NCBI GenBank assembly: GCA_020847545.1
Contig: JADLBV010000058.1
Location: forward strand, 1 to 38,972
DNA from: Phycisphaerales bacterium
GTDB taxonomy: Bacteria; Planctomycetota; Phycisphaerae; Tepidisphaerales; Tepidisphaeraceae
Reading direction: 5' to 3'
DNA: 38,972 nt
Part shown: positions 1 through 8,111 of the stretch, one piece after another
How the letters are laid out: the number at the start of each line of letters is the position of its first letter
Position numbering within the stretch: position 1 is the stretch's first letter
Program-made: the position numbers and the translations under genes
The notes under the pieces: model-generated
Seen by the model: only the letters and a program-made list of their open reading frames with translations
Database searches by the model: none
What the model was told of the DNA's origin: nothing

Positions 1-399
1 ATCCGGCTTGTTGACCATGTAATTAAACAAAGTCAGGACATACCCGCTTTCGGCCAGAACCATCTGGGCGTGATGGATAATCTGCTGACTCCACCAGAGT
101 GGAATGTGAATCGAAGGATCCAATCCAACCACAACGCCGATCTGGTTTTTTGTTCGATTGCCGGCGGTCGAGATGGATTGCACAATGCCGCCCTGGCGAG
201 GCAGCAGCTTGATGATGTCACGATCGCCCAGCTCCTGCATTGCCCTTTGGACAGTGGCGAGGCTGACATGGTATTTTGTGGCCAGCTTGCGCATGCTCGG
301 CATCGGATCGCCGGCCGCCCAAGTGCCCTGCTCGATCTGCCGATGAATCTGCTCGGCAAGCTGCTGGGAAGCGGTTCGTTTGATAAAGGCTTTGGGCAT
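1..399 (-). CDS. GntR-family transcriptional regulator, 3' end cut by the window edge
   Basis: The first 133 codons of a gene that reads leftwards out of the window. The protein begins MPKAFIKRTASQQLAEQIHR and shows a typical GntR winged helix-turn-helix over about residues 10-75: an IHRQIEQG..AAGDPMPSMRKLA block, a recognition helix VSLATVQRAMQEL and a wing LLPRQGGIV. After a short linker, residues from about 88 (NQIGVVVGLDPSIHIPLWW) look like the first strand of a LacI-type periplasmic-binding-protein fold, so this is probably the GntR/LacI hybrid type that senses a sugar or a related ligand. It is divergent from the glycoside-hydrolase-like gene that starts at 514 and is the natural candidate to control it. 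A TTGACA/TATTAT promoter lies directly upstream. The ligand is unknown and most of the sensor domain lies outside the window. Confidence 0.85.
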   Translation of the reverse strand, partial: MPKAFIKRTASQQLAEQIHRQIEQGTWAAGDPMPSMRKLATKYHVSLATVQRAMQELGDRDIIKLLPRQGGIVQSISTAGNRTKNQIGVVVGLDPSIHIPLWWSQQIIHHAQMVLAESGYVLTLFNYMVNKPD

Positions 400-447
400 T
401 ACTTACGCCTCAATGCGATACAGATTACGAACGAACTTGATGCAGGT

Positions 448-476
448 ATAATACACTGTATCATAATCAATGTCAA
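448..476 (-). promoter_or_regulatory. Promoter of the GntR-family gene
   Basis: On the minus strand TTGACA (471-476) is followed by a 17-nt spacer and TATTAT (448-453). This is a near-consensus housekeeping promoter about 50 nt upstream of the regulator start at 399. A plus-strand TATAAT (447-452) overlaps the same bases and could serve the divergent gene, although its -35 is weak. Confidence 0.7.
451..461. promoter_or_regulatory. Candidate operator, 11-bp palindrome
   Basis: ATACACTGTAT is a perfect 5-1-5 palindrome that overlaps the -10 and spacer of the minus-strand promoter and follows the plus-strand TATAAT directly. A bound GntR dimer would block both genes. Binding is inferred from position only. 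Confidence 0.45.
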
Positions 477-513
477 TTATTTTTTGAAATTATTTCACTC
501 TTGGAGCATGACG

Positions 514-2772
514 ATGAAGATATCCGATCTGCCATCAGGAAAATCACCGCAACCTATTGTCATTCCTCATTTTCCAGACGTTATCCATGCTGTTGTATGG
601 CGGAATTGGGATGTGGTTCCGGCGGGTCTGATCGCAAAAATATTACGCGCAACCGAGGCTCAGATCGGCGAAATCGCACGGTCCATGGGATTGCCTGACC
701 AACGCCATATAGCAACAGTTGAGATACAGAGAAACTCATCCAGTATCGTTCGCCGAAACTGGCATTTGTTGCCGTACGAGCAATTGTGTGAGTTGCTGGG
801 GTGGGATGCGAAGACGATGGATTTCCGGTTGAACGAGGATGATGGTTTGTGGTCGAAGTTGGGTGGATACAAGCCCAAATGTCCGCCGGTCCATTATGCG
901 GCCCCCACGCCCGCGGCACGGGCACGCGCGGCCGAGATCGCGCGGATTTTGAAGGAGGAGCTGGGGGATCAGATCAATGCGCCGGCCGAGGAGCCGTTTG
1001 GGTTTACACAGCGATTTGACCAGAAAATGCAGCGACCGGAGGGGCCATCCGATGCGTTTTCATTCCGTATGGTTTTCCCATACCTGATGCGATATGGCGA
1101 TCCGTTGATCGGAGATGATGTCGATGGGATCAGCCAGGGGTATCTGGAACAACTCGCGGCCAGCGGGATCAACGCGATCTGGCTGGTGGGTGTGTTGTAC
1201 ACGCTCTATCCGTGGGATTTGGCGCCGGATTTGTCGGTGGGATGGGAAAAACGGCTGGAGAATCTGAATCGCCTGGTGGAACGGTGCGGCATACTGGGAA
1301 TTGAGGTGCTTCTTTATTTTAATGAACCCCGTGCAATGCCGCCGGCGTTTTTTGACAAACATCCGGAATTGCGCGGCGTGAATGAGACGCCGGGACGGGC
1401 GCCCGTGTTGCCCAATGTTGTTGCACTTTGCACCAGCACCAAGCCGGTGCAGGATTTTATCGTCAACGGCGTGCGGCATGTTTTTGAGAAAGTGCCAAAG
1501 TTGGGCGGCGCGTTCACCATTTTTTACAGCGAGAGCCTGACCAACTGTTATTCGCGCAAATACACCAAGGATGGTGTGGATGAGGAATTTCTGTTGCGTA
1601 CGGATGGCACAGGGACCGATCCGAACAAGCCGGTGGTGAAGGCGTGCCCGAGATGCCTTGAGCGCGGGCCGGAGGTGGTCTGCGCGGAGGTGTGTACGTT
1701 GATCGAAAAGGGGATGCGGGAAGCGGGATCGAAGGGGAAATTTATTCTCTATGTCTGGAGCACCCCGCCGGAATGGATGCCGGGGATCATCCAGCGCCTG
1801 CCGCAAAGCACCTGGGTGCAGTGTGTCAGTGAATGGGGAAAGACATTCACACGAGGTGATTACACCGGCAAGGTCAATGAGTATTCGATTTCGATCATCG
1901 GACCTTCGGAATTAAGTTTGGGTCAATGGAAGCTGTCGCAGGCGCGCGGATTGAAGACGATCGCCAAGATGCAGGCGGCCAATACCTATGAATTGAACAC
2001 CGTTCCCTACATTCCGGCGTTGCGGCGGGTGGCGGAACATCTGGAGAACGTGGCCAACGCCAAGGTGGATGGGATCACGCTGGGATGGACGGCCGGCGGG
2101 TCGCCATCGCCGAATCTGGAATTGGTGGGTGAATTTTGCCGCTCTCCCCGGCCGACCGTGCCGGAAGCTATGCGAAACGTGGCCGTGCGTCGGTTTGGCG
2201 AGGCCGCGGCCGATGGGGTGGTGGAGGCGTGGAATTTGCTCAGCGATGCGTATGGGGAGTTCCCGTTTGACATCGATGTCTGCTACAACGGGCCGCAATG
2301 TCTTGGGCCGTCCAATCTGCTGTATGCCAAGCCCAGCGGGTTTGTGGCGACACAAGTGGGGTTCGCGTTTGACGATCTGGATGGTTGGCGCGGGCCGTAT
2401 TCGGCGCAAACCCTACAAAGCCAGTTTCAGAAGCTCTCCGACCTGTGGGAAAAGGGTGTCGAGGCGCTGGATCGGCTGCGAAAGTCGCACCCATCGGAGG
2501 CGATGGAAGATGAATGGCGGGTGGCCGAGGCGTGCCGGATTCATTTCCGCAGCGCGGCCAACCAGATTCAGTTTGTCCGCACAAGACAAAGCGATGTTAC
2601 AACCGCAAGGAAGATTTTGCACGATGAATTGGACCTGGCCCGTCGGGCCTATGCGTTGGTGTTGAAGGATTCACGGATCGGATTTGAGACCACCGACCAG
2701 TATGAATATCTGCGGTTTGACCTTGCGGAGAAAATCCTCAATTGCCGGCAGGTATTGAGTGAAATGAAATAA
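514..2772 (+). CDS. Large TIM-barrel glycoside-hydrolase-like protein with N-terminal RNW repeats
   Basis: 752 residues, no signal peptide seen. The ATG at 514 is preferred because GGAG (503-506) lies 7 nt upstream; the ATG at 508 is too close to it. Two similar helical units occur at about residues 27-60 and 79-120, each with an RNW..(V/L)(V/L)P core followed by a leucine-rich helix. The rest (about 185-600) reads like a (beta/alpha)8 glycosidase fold of the GH20/DUF4838 type: GINAIWLVGV, LGIEVLLYFNEP, FTIFYSES and a CPRC cysteine pair at 378-381. Candidate acidic residues are E271 and E340, unproven. The fold assignment is from pattern only and no substrate can be named. Divergence from a sugar-type GntR regulator supports a role in carbohydrate use. 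Confidence 0.72.
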   Translation: MKISDLPSGKSPQPIVIPHFPDVIHAVVWRNWDVVPAGLIAKILRATEAQIGEIARSMGLPDQRHIATVEIQRNSSSIVRRNWHLLPYEQLCELLGWDAKTMDFRLNEDDGLWSKLGGYKPKCPPVHYAAPTPAARARAAEIARILKEELGDQINAPAEEPFGFTQRFDQKMQRPEGPSDAFSFRMVFPYLMRYGDPLIGDDVDGISQGYLEQLAASGINAIWLVGVLYTLYPWDLAPDLSVGWEKRLENLNRLVERCGILGIEVLLYFNEPRAMPPAFFDKHPELRGVNETPGRAPVLPNVVALCTSTKPVQDFIVNGVRHVFEKVPKLGGAFTIFYSESLTNCYSRKYTKDGVDEEFLLRTDGTGTDPNKPVVKACPRCLERGPEVVCAEVCTLIEKGMREAGSKGKFILYVWSTPPEWMPGIIQRLPQSTWVQCVSEWGKTFTRGDYTGKVNEYSISIIGPSELSLGQWKLSQARGLKTIAKMQAANTYELNTVPYIPALRRVAEHLENVANAKVDGITLGWTAGGSPSPNLELVGEFCRSPRPTVPEAMRNVAVRRFGEAAADGVVEAWNLLSDAYGEFPFDIDVCYNGPQCLGPSNLLYAKPSGFVATQVGFAFDDLDGWRGPYSAQTLQSQFQKLSDLWEKGVEALDRLRKSHPSEAMEDEWRVAEACRIHFRSAANQIQFVRTRQSDVTTARKILHDELDLARRAYALVLKDSRIGFETTDQYEYLRFDLAEKILNCRQVLSEMK

Positions 2773-2794
2773 ACCTACCGGCGCGGCGGGCGTT

Positions 2795-3898
2795 TTAATG
2801 GCCTTTGCCGAAGAACGTCTTGATCGAGTCGTAGATGTCATCCTTGGAATTGACCCGGCTGGTCAGGATGCGCTCGTGGCCGCGCAGATGTTCGTGCAGG
2901 ACGTTGATGAAATTGCCGCTGCCGTAGGCGCTGGCGACCTGGCAGTAGCCGAACATGTTGGCGATGGGAAGCAGTTGATCCTTGAGGATTTTGACGCAGT
3001 CGCGGCTGTCGGCCTCGGAGGAGTTGTCACCATCGGAAAAATGGAACAAGTAGATGTTCCATTCATCGGGTGAATAGTGTGAATCCAGCAGTTGCCGGGC
3101 ACAGCGATAGGCGGAACTGATCTTGGTGCCGCCATCTTCGCGCAGATGATAGAAGGTGTGCTTGTCCACCTCGCGGGCGGAAACATCATGGACGATGTAG
3201 CGGGATTCGATTCCTTCATAATTTTTGCGCAGCCAGGTGTCGATCCAGAAACTTTCGAGTCGAACCAGTTCCTTTTGTTCCTCTCCCATCGATCCGGAGA
3301 CATCCATCATGAAGAGGATAACCGCGTTGGATTGCGGGCTTTTGACCTCTTTCCATGAGCGATAACGGATGTCTTTTTTTTCGGGGATGATGACCGGGTC
3401 ATCGGGGTCATAATCGCCCAGCATGATTTGCCGTTTGAGGGCCTCCTTGAACGATCGTTTGAAATGGCGAAGCGATTCGGGGCCGACCCGCCGCAGGGAT
3501 GAATATCGCTCGCGGATGGTGGTGATGCGGTGCTTGCCCTTGGGTTCGATGCGGGGGAGGTTCAATTCCTCGGCCAAAATGTCGGCCAGTTCATCGAGCG
3601 TCAGGTCCACTTCCATCAGGTGCTGGCCCTGCTCGGTGCCACCTTGAGATTTGCCTTGACCGGGCTGACCTTTGCCGACGACATCCCCTTCCTTGCCATC
3701 GCCCGCCCCGACGCCGCCGGAGTTGTCGCCATAGCGAAAATGGGGCAGCTCCACGCCACGCACGGGGATGCTGATCAGGTGCTTTCCTTCCTTGCCGATC
3801 AATTCACCCTTGGTCAGAAATTTGCGCAGATCCTCACGAATTCGCCCCTTGACGATCTGGCGAAATCGCTGGTGATCTTTTTCGATCTTGAGGATCAT
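2795..3898 (-). CDS. yeaH: DUF444 family protein (YeaH/YhbH type)
   Basis: 367 residues with the usual length and layout of the DUF444/UPF0229 family. A basic N-terminus (IEKDHQRFRQIVKGRIREDL) is followed by a glycine/glutamine-rich linker (about 60-92). A von Willebrand A-like domain then begins near residue 190 with the metal-site motif DVSGSM at 199-204, and later DGGTKISSA. In Escherichia coli YeaH acts with the kinase YeaG (PrkA) in stress and nitrogen-starvation responses, and in sporulating bacteria YhbH accompanies PrkA. Here it is the last gene of the prkA operon, 5 nt after the stop of the small membrane protein. It has no clear Shine-Dalgarno site, so it is probably translated by coupling. 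The third usual partner SpoVR/YcgB is not in the window. Confidence 0.92.
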   Translation of the reverse strand: MILKIEKDHQRFRQIVKGRIREDLRKFLTKGELIGKEGKHLISIPVRGVELPHFRYGDNSGGVGAGDGKEGDVVGKGQPGQGKSQGGTEQGQHLMEVDLTLDELADILAEELNLPRIEPKGKHRITTIRERYSSLRRVGPESLRHFKRSFKEALKRQIMLGDYDPDDPVIIPEKKDIRYRSWKEVKSPQSNAVILFMMDVSGSMGEEQKELVRLESFWIDTWLRKNYEGIESRYIVHDVSAREVDKHTFYHLREDGGTKISSAYRCARQLLDSHYSPDEWNIYLFHFSDGDNSSEADSRDCVKILKDQLLPIANMFGYCQVASAYGSGNFINVLHEHLRGHERILTSRVNSKDDIYDSIKTFFGKGH

Positions 3899-3903
3899 AA
3901 TTT

Positions 3904-4125
3904 CTAGGCCATTCGCCGGGTCGCCAGATACAACCCGATGATCAACACCAGCACCGAACCCGCCACGCCGACGATGGTCCCGACGAAGGCGTCGTTGGCG
4001 CGGTCAGTGATCGTGGCGGCCGATCCCTTCATCAAACCGTAGCGTGGATCGGTCAGCCAGAAGAACAATGCGCCGGCCAATCCCAGCCCCACCAGTGTCA
4101 ATGCGGATCGTTTCATCGGCCTCAC
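3904..4125 (-). CDS. Small two-helix membrane protein between prkA and yeaH
   Basis: 73 residues, unrecognised. The GTG at 4125 is chosen because GGAG (4133-4136 on the minus strand) lies exactly 7 nt upstream, the same spacing as for prkA; an ATG at 4116 is an alternative with a less well placed GAGG. Two hydrophobic segments are visible, about residues 9-24 (LTLVGLGLAGALFFWL) and 48-67 (FVGTIVGVAGSVLVLIIGLY), joined by a short polar loop with TDRAND; a basic end (ATRRMA) follows. It sits 30 nt after prkA and 5 nt before yeaH, inside one operon, so a part in anchoring or signalling for the PrkA/YeaH pair is possible but unproven. Confidence 0.78.
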   Translation of the reverse strand: MRPMKRSALTLVGLGLAGALFFWLTDPRYGLMKGSAATITDRANDAFVGTIVGVAGSVLVLIIGLYLATRRMA

Positions 4126-4155
4126 TTGTAAACTCCAATCATTGCGTCAACCATT

Positions 4156-6228
4156 TTACTCATCCTGCTTGCTGTCGCCCCGTGCGAAGATGCTGGCGAC
4201 ATAGTTGAGCACATCCGTGGCACTGGTCTCGTTGTAGCCGAAATATTTGATCAGCCGTTGTTTGACGACATCGATCTTCTGCTGCGTTTCATCATCCACC
4301 ACCGAACTGACCAGATTTTTCAGCTTGATGGTGTCGCGCTGATCCTCAAAGAGCTTCAATTCCAGCGCCTTGAGCAGCCGGGCGTTGGTGTTGTATTCAA
4401 ACTTTCGCCCATCCAGCGCCAAGGCGCCGATGTAATTCATGATCTCCTGTCGGAAATCATCCTTTCGGCTGTCGGGGATGTCGATTTTCTCCTCGATCGA
4501 CCGCATCAGCCGTTCATCGGGGTCTTCATCCCGGCCGGTGTAGCGGTTGCGTACGCGCTCGTGCTGGGTGTAGGCTCGCACGTTTTCGATGTAGTTGGCC
4601 GCCAGACGTTTGATGGCATCCTCATCGGCGCTGATGGCGCGCTGCACCTCGGCCTTGAGAATGTCCTCATATTCCTCGCGCACCACCGCCAGCAATTCTT
4701 TGTATTCCTTCTTCAACTCCTCATCAGTGATCAGCGAATGATGGTGCAGACCCTCCTCCAACTCATTCATCACCATGAACGGGTTAATCGCCTTGTCGAG
4801 CTGCGCCTGGTGGCTGACCAGCGAGTTGGAGATTTTGTCCTGAATGTATCGCGGACTGATCCCCTGCATTCCCTCGCGCGGGGCCTCTTCCTTGAGTTCC
4901 TTGATCGAATCTTCGGTGAATCCGGGGATGCTTTTGCCGTTGTATAGCTTCAGTTTCTGCAATTTGCTGATGCCGGCCTTTTTGGGTTCGGCCAGGCGGG
5001 TCAGTAGCGCCCACATCGCCGCCACTTCGATGGTGTGTGGCGCGATGTGCATTCCCTTGACCTTTTCCGGCCCGAAATCCTTCATGTAAATCTTGATCTC
5101 ATCGTCAAGTCGGATGTTGTAAGGCACATCGATCTTGATGGTGCGGTCGCGAAACGCCTCCATCATCTCGTTGCCCTGCAATTTCTTGTATTCCGGCTCG
5201 TTGGTGTGGCCGAGAATCACCTCATCGATGTACGTCTGCGCGAACTTCTTGGGCTTGATGAGATGTTCCTGACTGGCCCCCAGCAGGTCATACAAAAACG
5301 CCACATCCAGCTTCAGCACTTCGATGAACTCAACGATGCCACGGTTGGCGATGTTCAGTTCGCCGTCGAAATTGAACGCGCGCGGGTCCGAATCCGAACC
5401 ATATTCGGCGATTTTCCGGTAGTTGATGTCGCCGGTCAGTTCGGTGGAATCCTGGTTCTTCTCATCCTTGGGCTGGAATGTGCCGATGCCCCTGCGATCC
5501 TTTTCAGACAGGATCATGCGCTTCACCTTCACATGATCCATCACCTTTCGCCAATCCCCATCATATTCATCCATCAGGTCGGCATAAATTTTGCGGCAAA
5601 ATGGACACGCCTCCCCATACAGCCGCACTTTTCGTCCTTCGGGGAGCTTGTCGTTGATCGCCTCCAGCACCTCGGCGCGGGCCTCGCGCGGGACCAGCAG
5701 CAACGGCTCCTCGTGCATCGGGCAGGCCAGAAACTCCTCGCCGCCGTCGTTGCCGCCGCGCTGTCGGGGCAATCGCCATGAATAGGTGTAGACCCTTCCG
5801 GCTTCCGAGCGGGAATAATGTTCCAATCCCTTTTTCAGCAAACGGGCCATGGTCGATTTGCTCGATCCCACCGGCCCATGCAGCAGCAGGATGCGCCGTT
5901 CGGTTCCATACCCCTGGGCGGCCGATTTGAAAAAATCGACCAGTTGCATCAATGGCCGTTCCAGACCAAAGATCGCATCGGCGCCATTGTCGAGCGGATC
6001 GGAGAAGAATTTGTAGCGGATCAGTTCCTGCTTGAACTGCGTGAACGGTTCGGAGCCGTAACTGAGGATCATGTCGTAGACGCGCTGAAACGCATTGCGC
6101 AGCGCGGCCGGCTGGTCCATCACGATGTCCAGATAATCCCAGAATGAACCCTCCCAATGCTGCTCACGAAACTGTGTCGCATCCAGTCGGCGGTCGATGA
6201 TGCTCGTCAACGGATTGTTCTTTGCCAT
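4156..6228 (-). CDS. prkA: PrkA family serine protein kinase (YeaG type)
   Basis: 690 residues, close to family length. The ATG at 6228 is preferred over an upstream TTG because GGAG (6236-6239) lies 7 nt from it. The N-terminal half is the PrkA AAA domain, with Walker [10 protein letters not shown] at about 118-126, after [12 protein letters not shown] and [14 protein letters not shown]. The internal YTYSWRLP and CPMHEEPL blocks are typical of the family. The C-terminal PrkA domain follows ([49 protein letters not shown]). The protein is a cytoplasmic stress-linked ATPase/kinase which in other bacteria works with DUF444 proteins. It is first in the operon; its leader extends into the structured gap 6229-6800. 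Confidence 0.95.
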   Translation of the reverse strand: MAKNNPLTSIIDRRLDATQFREQHWEGSFWDYLDIVMDQPAALRNAFQRVYDMILSYGSEPFTQFKQELIRYKFFSDPLDNGADAIFGLERPLMQLVDFFKSAAQGYGTERRILLLHGPVGSSKSTMARLLKKGLEHYSRSEAGRVYTYSWRLPRQRGGNDGGEEFLACPMHEEPLLLVPREARAEVLEAINDKLPEGRKVRLYGEACPFCRKIYADLMDEYDGDWRKVMDHVKVKRMILSEKDRRGIGTFQPKDEKNQDSTELTGDINYRKIAEYGSDSDPRAFNFDGELNIANRGIVEFIEVLKLDVAFLYDLLGASQEHLIKPKKFAQTYIDEVILGHTNEPEYKKLQGNEMMEAFRDRTIKIDVPYNIRLDDEIKIYMKDFGPEKVKGMHIAPHTIEVAAMWALLTRLAEPKKAGISKLQKLKLYNGKSIPGFTEDSIKELKEEAPREGMQGISPRYIQDKISNSLVSHQAQLDKAINPFMVMNELEEGLHHHSLITDEELKKEYKELLAVVREEYEDILKAEVQRAISADEDAIKRLAANYIENVRAYTQHERVRNRYTGRDEDPDERLMRSIEEKIDIPDSRKDDFRQEIMNYIGALALDGRKFEYNTNARLLKALELKLFEDQRDTIKLKNLVSSVVDDETQQKIDVVKQRLIKYFGYNETSATDVLNYVASIFARGDSKQDE

Positions 6229-6800
6229 GGTCAATCTCCGTTCAATAGAGGATCGGATCCGTCAATCCTCCGATACAATAATAGACACGCAAACCGCCTA
6301 GGGCGGGGGTGCGCATCCGAATCTTGATTGTCAAAAAGAACCTGGCCGATGGGGGGTCGATGCCCGACCGGTCTGGGGCGTGGCATTGGCGGCCGGGCGG
6401 TCGATGGGAGCTGGTTGAACGCCGTCCTAGCCACCATGCGAGGAGCGGCGGAACAACAATCTCCGAACGGCTACGACAGGCAAAACGCCAATCGTCCACA
6501 ATCGCGGTCCGGGCCTCAATGCCGCTGGGCCGCGTTCGAGCCTGGCTCGTTCGGGTGGGTTTTCCCGCCTTATGCGGAACCCCTGGACGCCGGGCTTGGC
6601 CCGGACGCCGGACACTCCGCGAGGTCTGTCTCGCAGGATGTCCGTCTACTTGGCGGCGATCTCGCCGCATGAGGTGTGCATCAGTCCGCACACACCTCAT
6701 CTGTATATATACTCTATCGGTGAAATCGAGGTTCGTCTATGTAAAAACTCGCGCGACGATGCGGTCGCTCGATGCGAAGTGCCCCGAATAACTATCGAAA
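6229..6800. other. Long GC-rich gap with hairpins, no convincing gene
   Basis: About 570 bases between prkA and the DUF1501 gene. Open frames exist on both strands but are arginine/proline-rich and resemble no protein, so they are treated as non-coding. Visible structure includes CCGGGC-TTG-GCCCGG at 6590-6604 and a 10-bp hairpin with arms ATGAGGTGTG (6669-6678) and CACACCTCAT (6691-6700), followed by the AT-rich run TGTATATATA. The first is also read as RNA on the prkA strand and could form part of a long prkA leader or a separate RNA. Confidence 0.5.
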
Positions 6801-8102
6801 TCAGGCTTTGATCAGATCCAGCAGCTTGTATTGCTGGCCCAGAATCGGCTTGCTGGGGGATTGCAGCCAGTTTTGCAGCAAGGTGGCATAGACGCCGCGA
6901 AAATCGACGTTGTGTTTCAAATCGCCGCGATCGAGGTCTGTTAAGGAAGGATGACGCCCCACCACGCCCGGCCGCACACCCCCGCCGACGATGAACATTG
7001 GCGCGGCCGCACCGTGGTCGGTTCCGCCGCTGGCGTTTTGTTCCACCCGACGACCAAATTCGCTGAAGGTCATCACCAGCACGCGGTCTTCATTTCCCTG
7101 TTCGCGCAGATCGGCGTTGAACGCCGACAATCCCAGCCCCAGTTGGTTCATCAACTGGTCGTGACGGCCACGTTCGCCGGCGTGGGTGTCAAAACCACCC
7201 AGGCTGACGTAATAGACGCGCGTCGGCAGGTTGCCGGCGATCAGCGCAGCCACCGTCCGCAGGGAATTGCCGAATTCTCCGCCGGGATAGGGTGCTTTGG
7301 TCTTGTGTTGCCCGGCGGCGCGAAGAATCTGGTCGCTGGAGAGTTGGGCATCCATGGCCGTCCGGCAGAGAAATTCCATTTCGGATTCTTCGGTTGCCGA
7401 CTCGGCTGGCCGACGGGTGTTGCCAACCCGCGTGGCGGGTTGTGTGGCGGGCGCTTCGCCCGGCTGATTGAGTTCCAGGTAAGACTTGGTATCGGCGCCG
7501 CGATAACGATACGTCTCCGGCCGATCAAATGACAACGGCGTGATGCGCTGGCCCATCATCGCCAGCGGCATGGTTTCGCCGATGCTGATGCCGACGTGCG
7601 GATCGATGCCGTTGCAACTGTTGTCAAAATATCGGCCCAGCCACCCGTTGGTAGGGTGTTCGATCTCCGGGGCGGCGCTTTGCCAGATGTCCATGGATCG
7701 AAAATGCGAACGGTTGGGGTTGGGATAACCCACCCCCTGCACCACCGCCATCTTCCCATCGTCGAAGAGCGCTTTGAGCGGGGCGAGGTTTGGATGCAAC
7801 CCCATGTAATTGTCGATTTTCAGGACCGTATCCGCATTGTGCGCCAAACTGGGCCTGACACGGTGATACGCATCATCCGCATAGGGAATGACCATGTTCA
7901 ACCCATCGTTTCCGCCCGAAAGCTGGACAATCACCAGAATGCGGCCATCCTTGCCGGTGGGTTGCTGCACGCGCTTGGCATCCAGCGGATCGGCCAATGC
8001 CATCATCGTCCGATCCAGAAAGGTGGGGATCGTCGGCGCGGCCGCCAACAAGGCCAGCCCTTTTTGTAAAAACAATCGTCGGGTGCTTAATGGCGAGTTC
8101 AT
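6801..8102 (-). CDS. DUF1501 family secreted protein
   Basis: 433 residues. The N-terminus STRRLFLQKGLALLAAAPTI has twin arginines followed by a hydrophobic stretch, consistent with a Tat export signal, and is typical of planctomycete DUF1501 proteins. Family features follow: LVIVQLSGGNDGLNMVIPY, SHFRSMDIWQSA, GWLGRYFDN, VYYVSLGGFDTHA, VMTFSEFGRRVEQNASGGTDHG and MFIVGGGV. The fold belongs to the alkaline-phosphatase/sulfatase-like group; no reaction is established. It is the second gene of a pair with DUF1800, separated by 9 nt. Such pairs are very common in Planctomycetota and are thought to act at or outside the membrane, but their joint role is unknown. Confidence 0.93.
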   Translation of the reverse strand: MNSPLSTRRLFLQKGLALLAAAPTIPTFLDRTMMALADPLDAKRVQQPTGKDGRILVIVQLSGGNDGLNMVIPYADDAYHRVRPSLAHNADTVLKIDNYMGLHPNLAPLKALFDDGKMAVVQGVGYPNPNRSHFRSMDIWQSAAPEIEHPTNGWLGRYFDNSCNGIDPHVGISIGETMPLAMMGQRITPLSFDRPETYRYRGADTKSYLELNQPGEAPATQPATRVGNTRRPAESATEESEMEFLCRTAMDAQLSSDQILRAAGQHKTKAPYPGGEFGNSLRTVAALIAGNLPTRVYYVSLGGFDTHAGERGRHDQLMNQLGLGLSAFNADLREQGNEDRVLVMTFSEFGRRVEQNASGGTDHGAAAPMFIVGGGVRPGVVGRHPSLTDLDRGDLKHNVDFRGVYATLLQNWLQSPSKPILGQQYKLLDLIKA

Positions 8103-8111
8103 ACAACCTCT

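Noticed and set aside
70-513. Upstream extension of the glycosidase-like gene, giving a 900-residue protein
   Set aside because: This region codes for the GntR regulator on the other strand and holds the shared promoter; the ATG at 514 has a well placed GGAG.
6242-6791. Frames on both strands in the prkA upstream gap
   Set aside because: Arginine- and proline-rich, no recognisable domain and no ribosome site; typical of GC-rich non-coding DNA.
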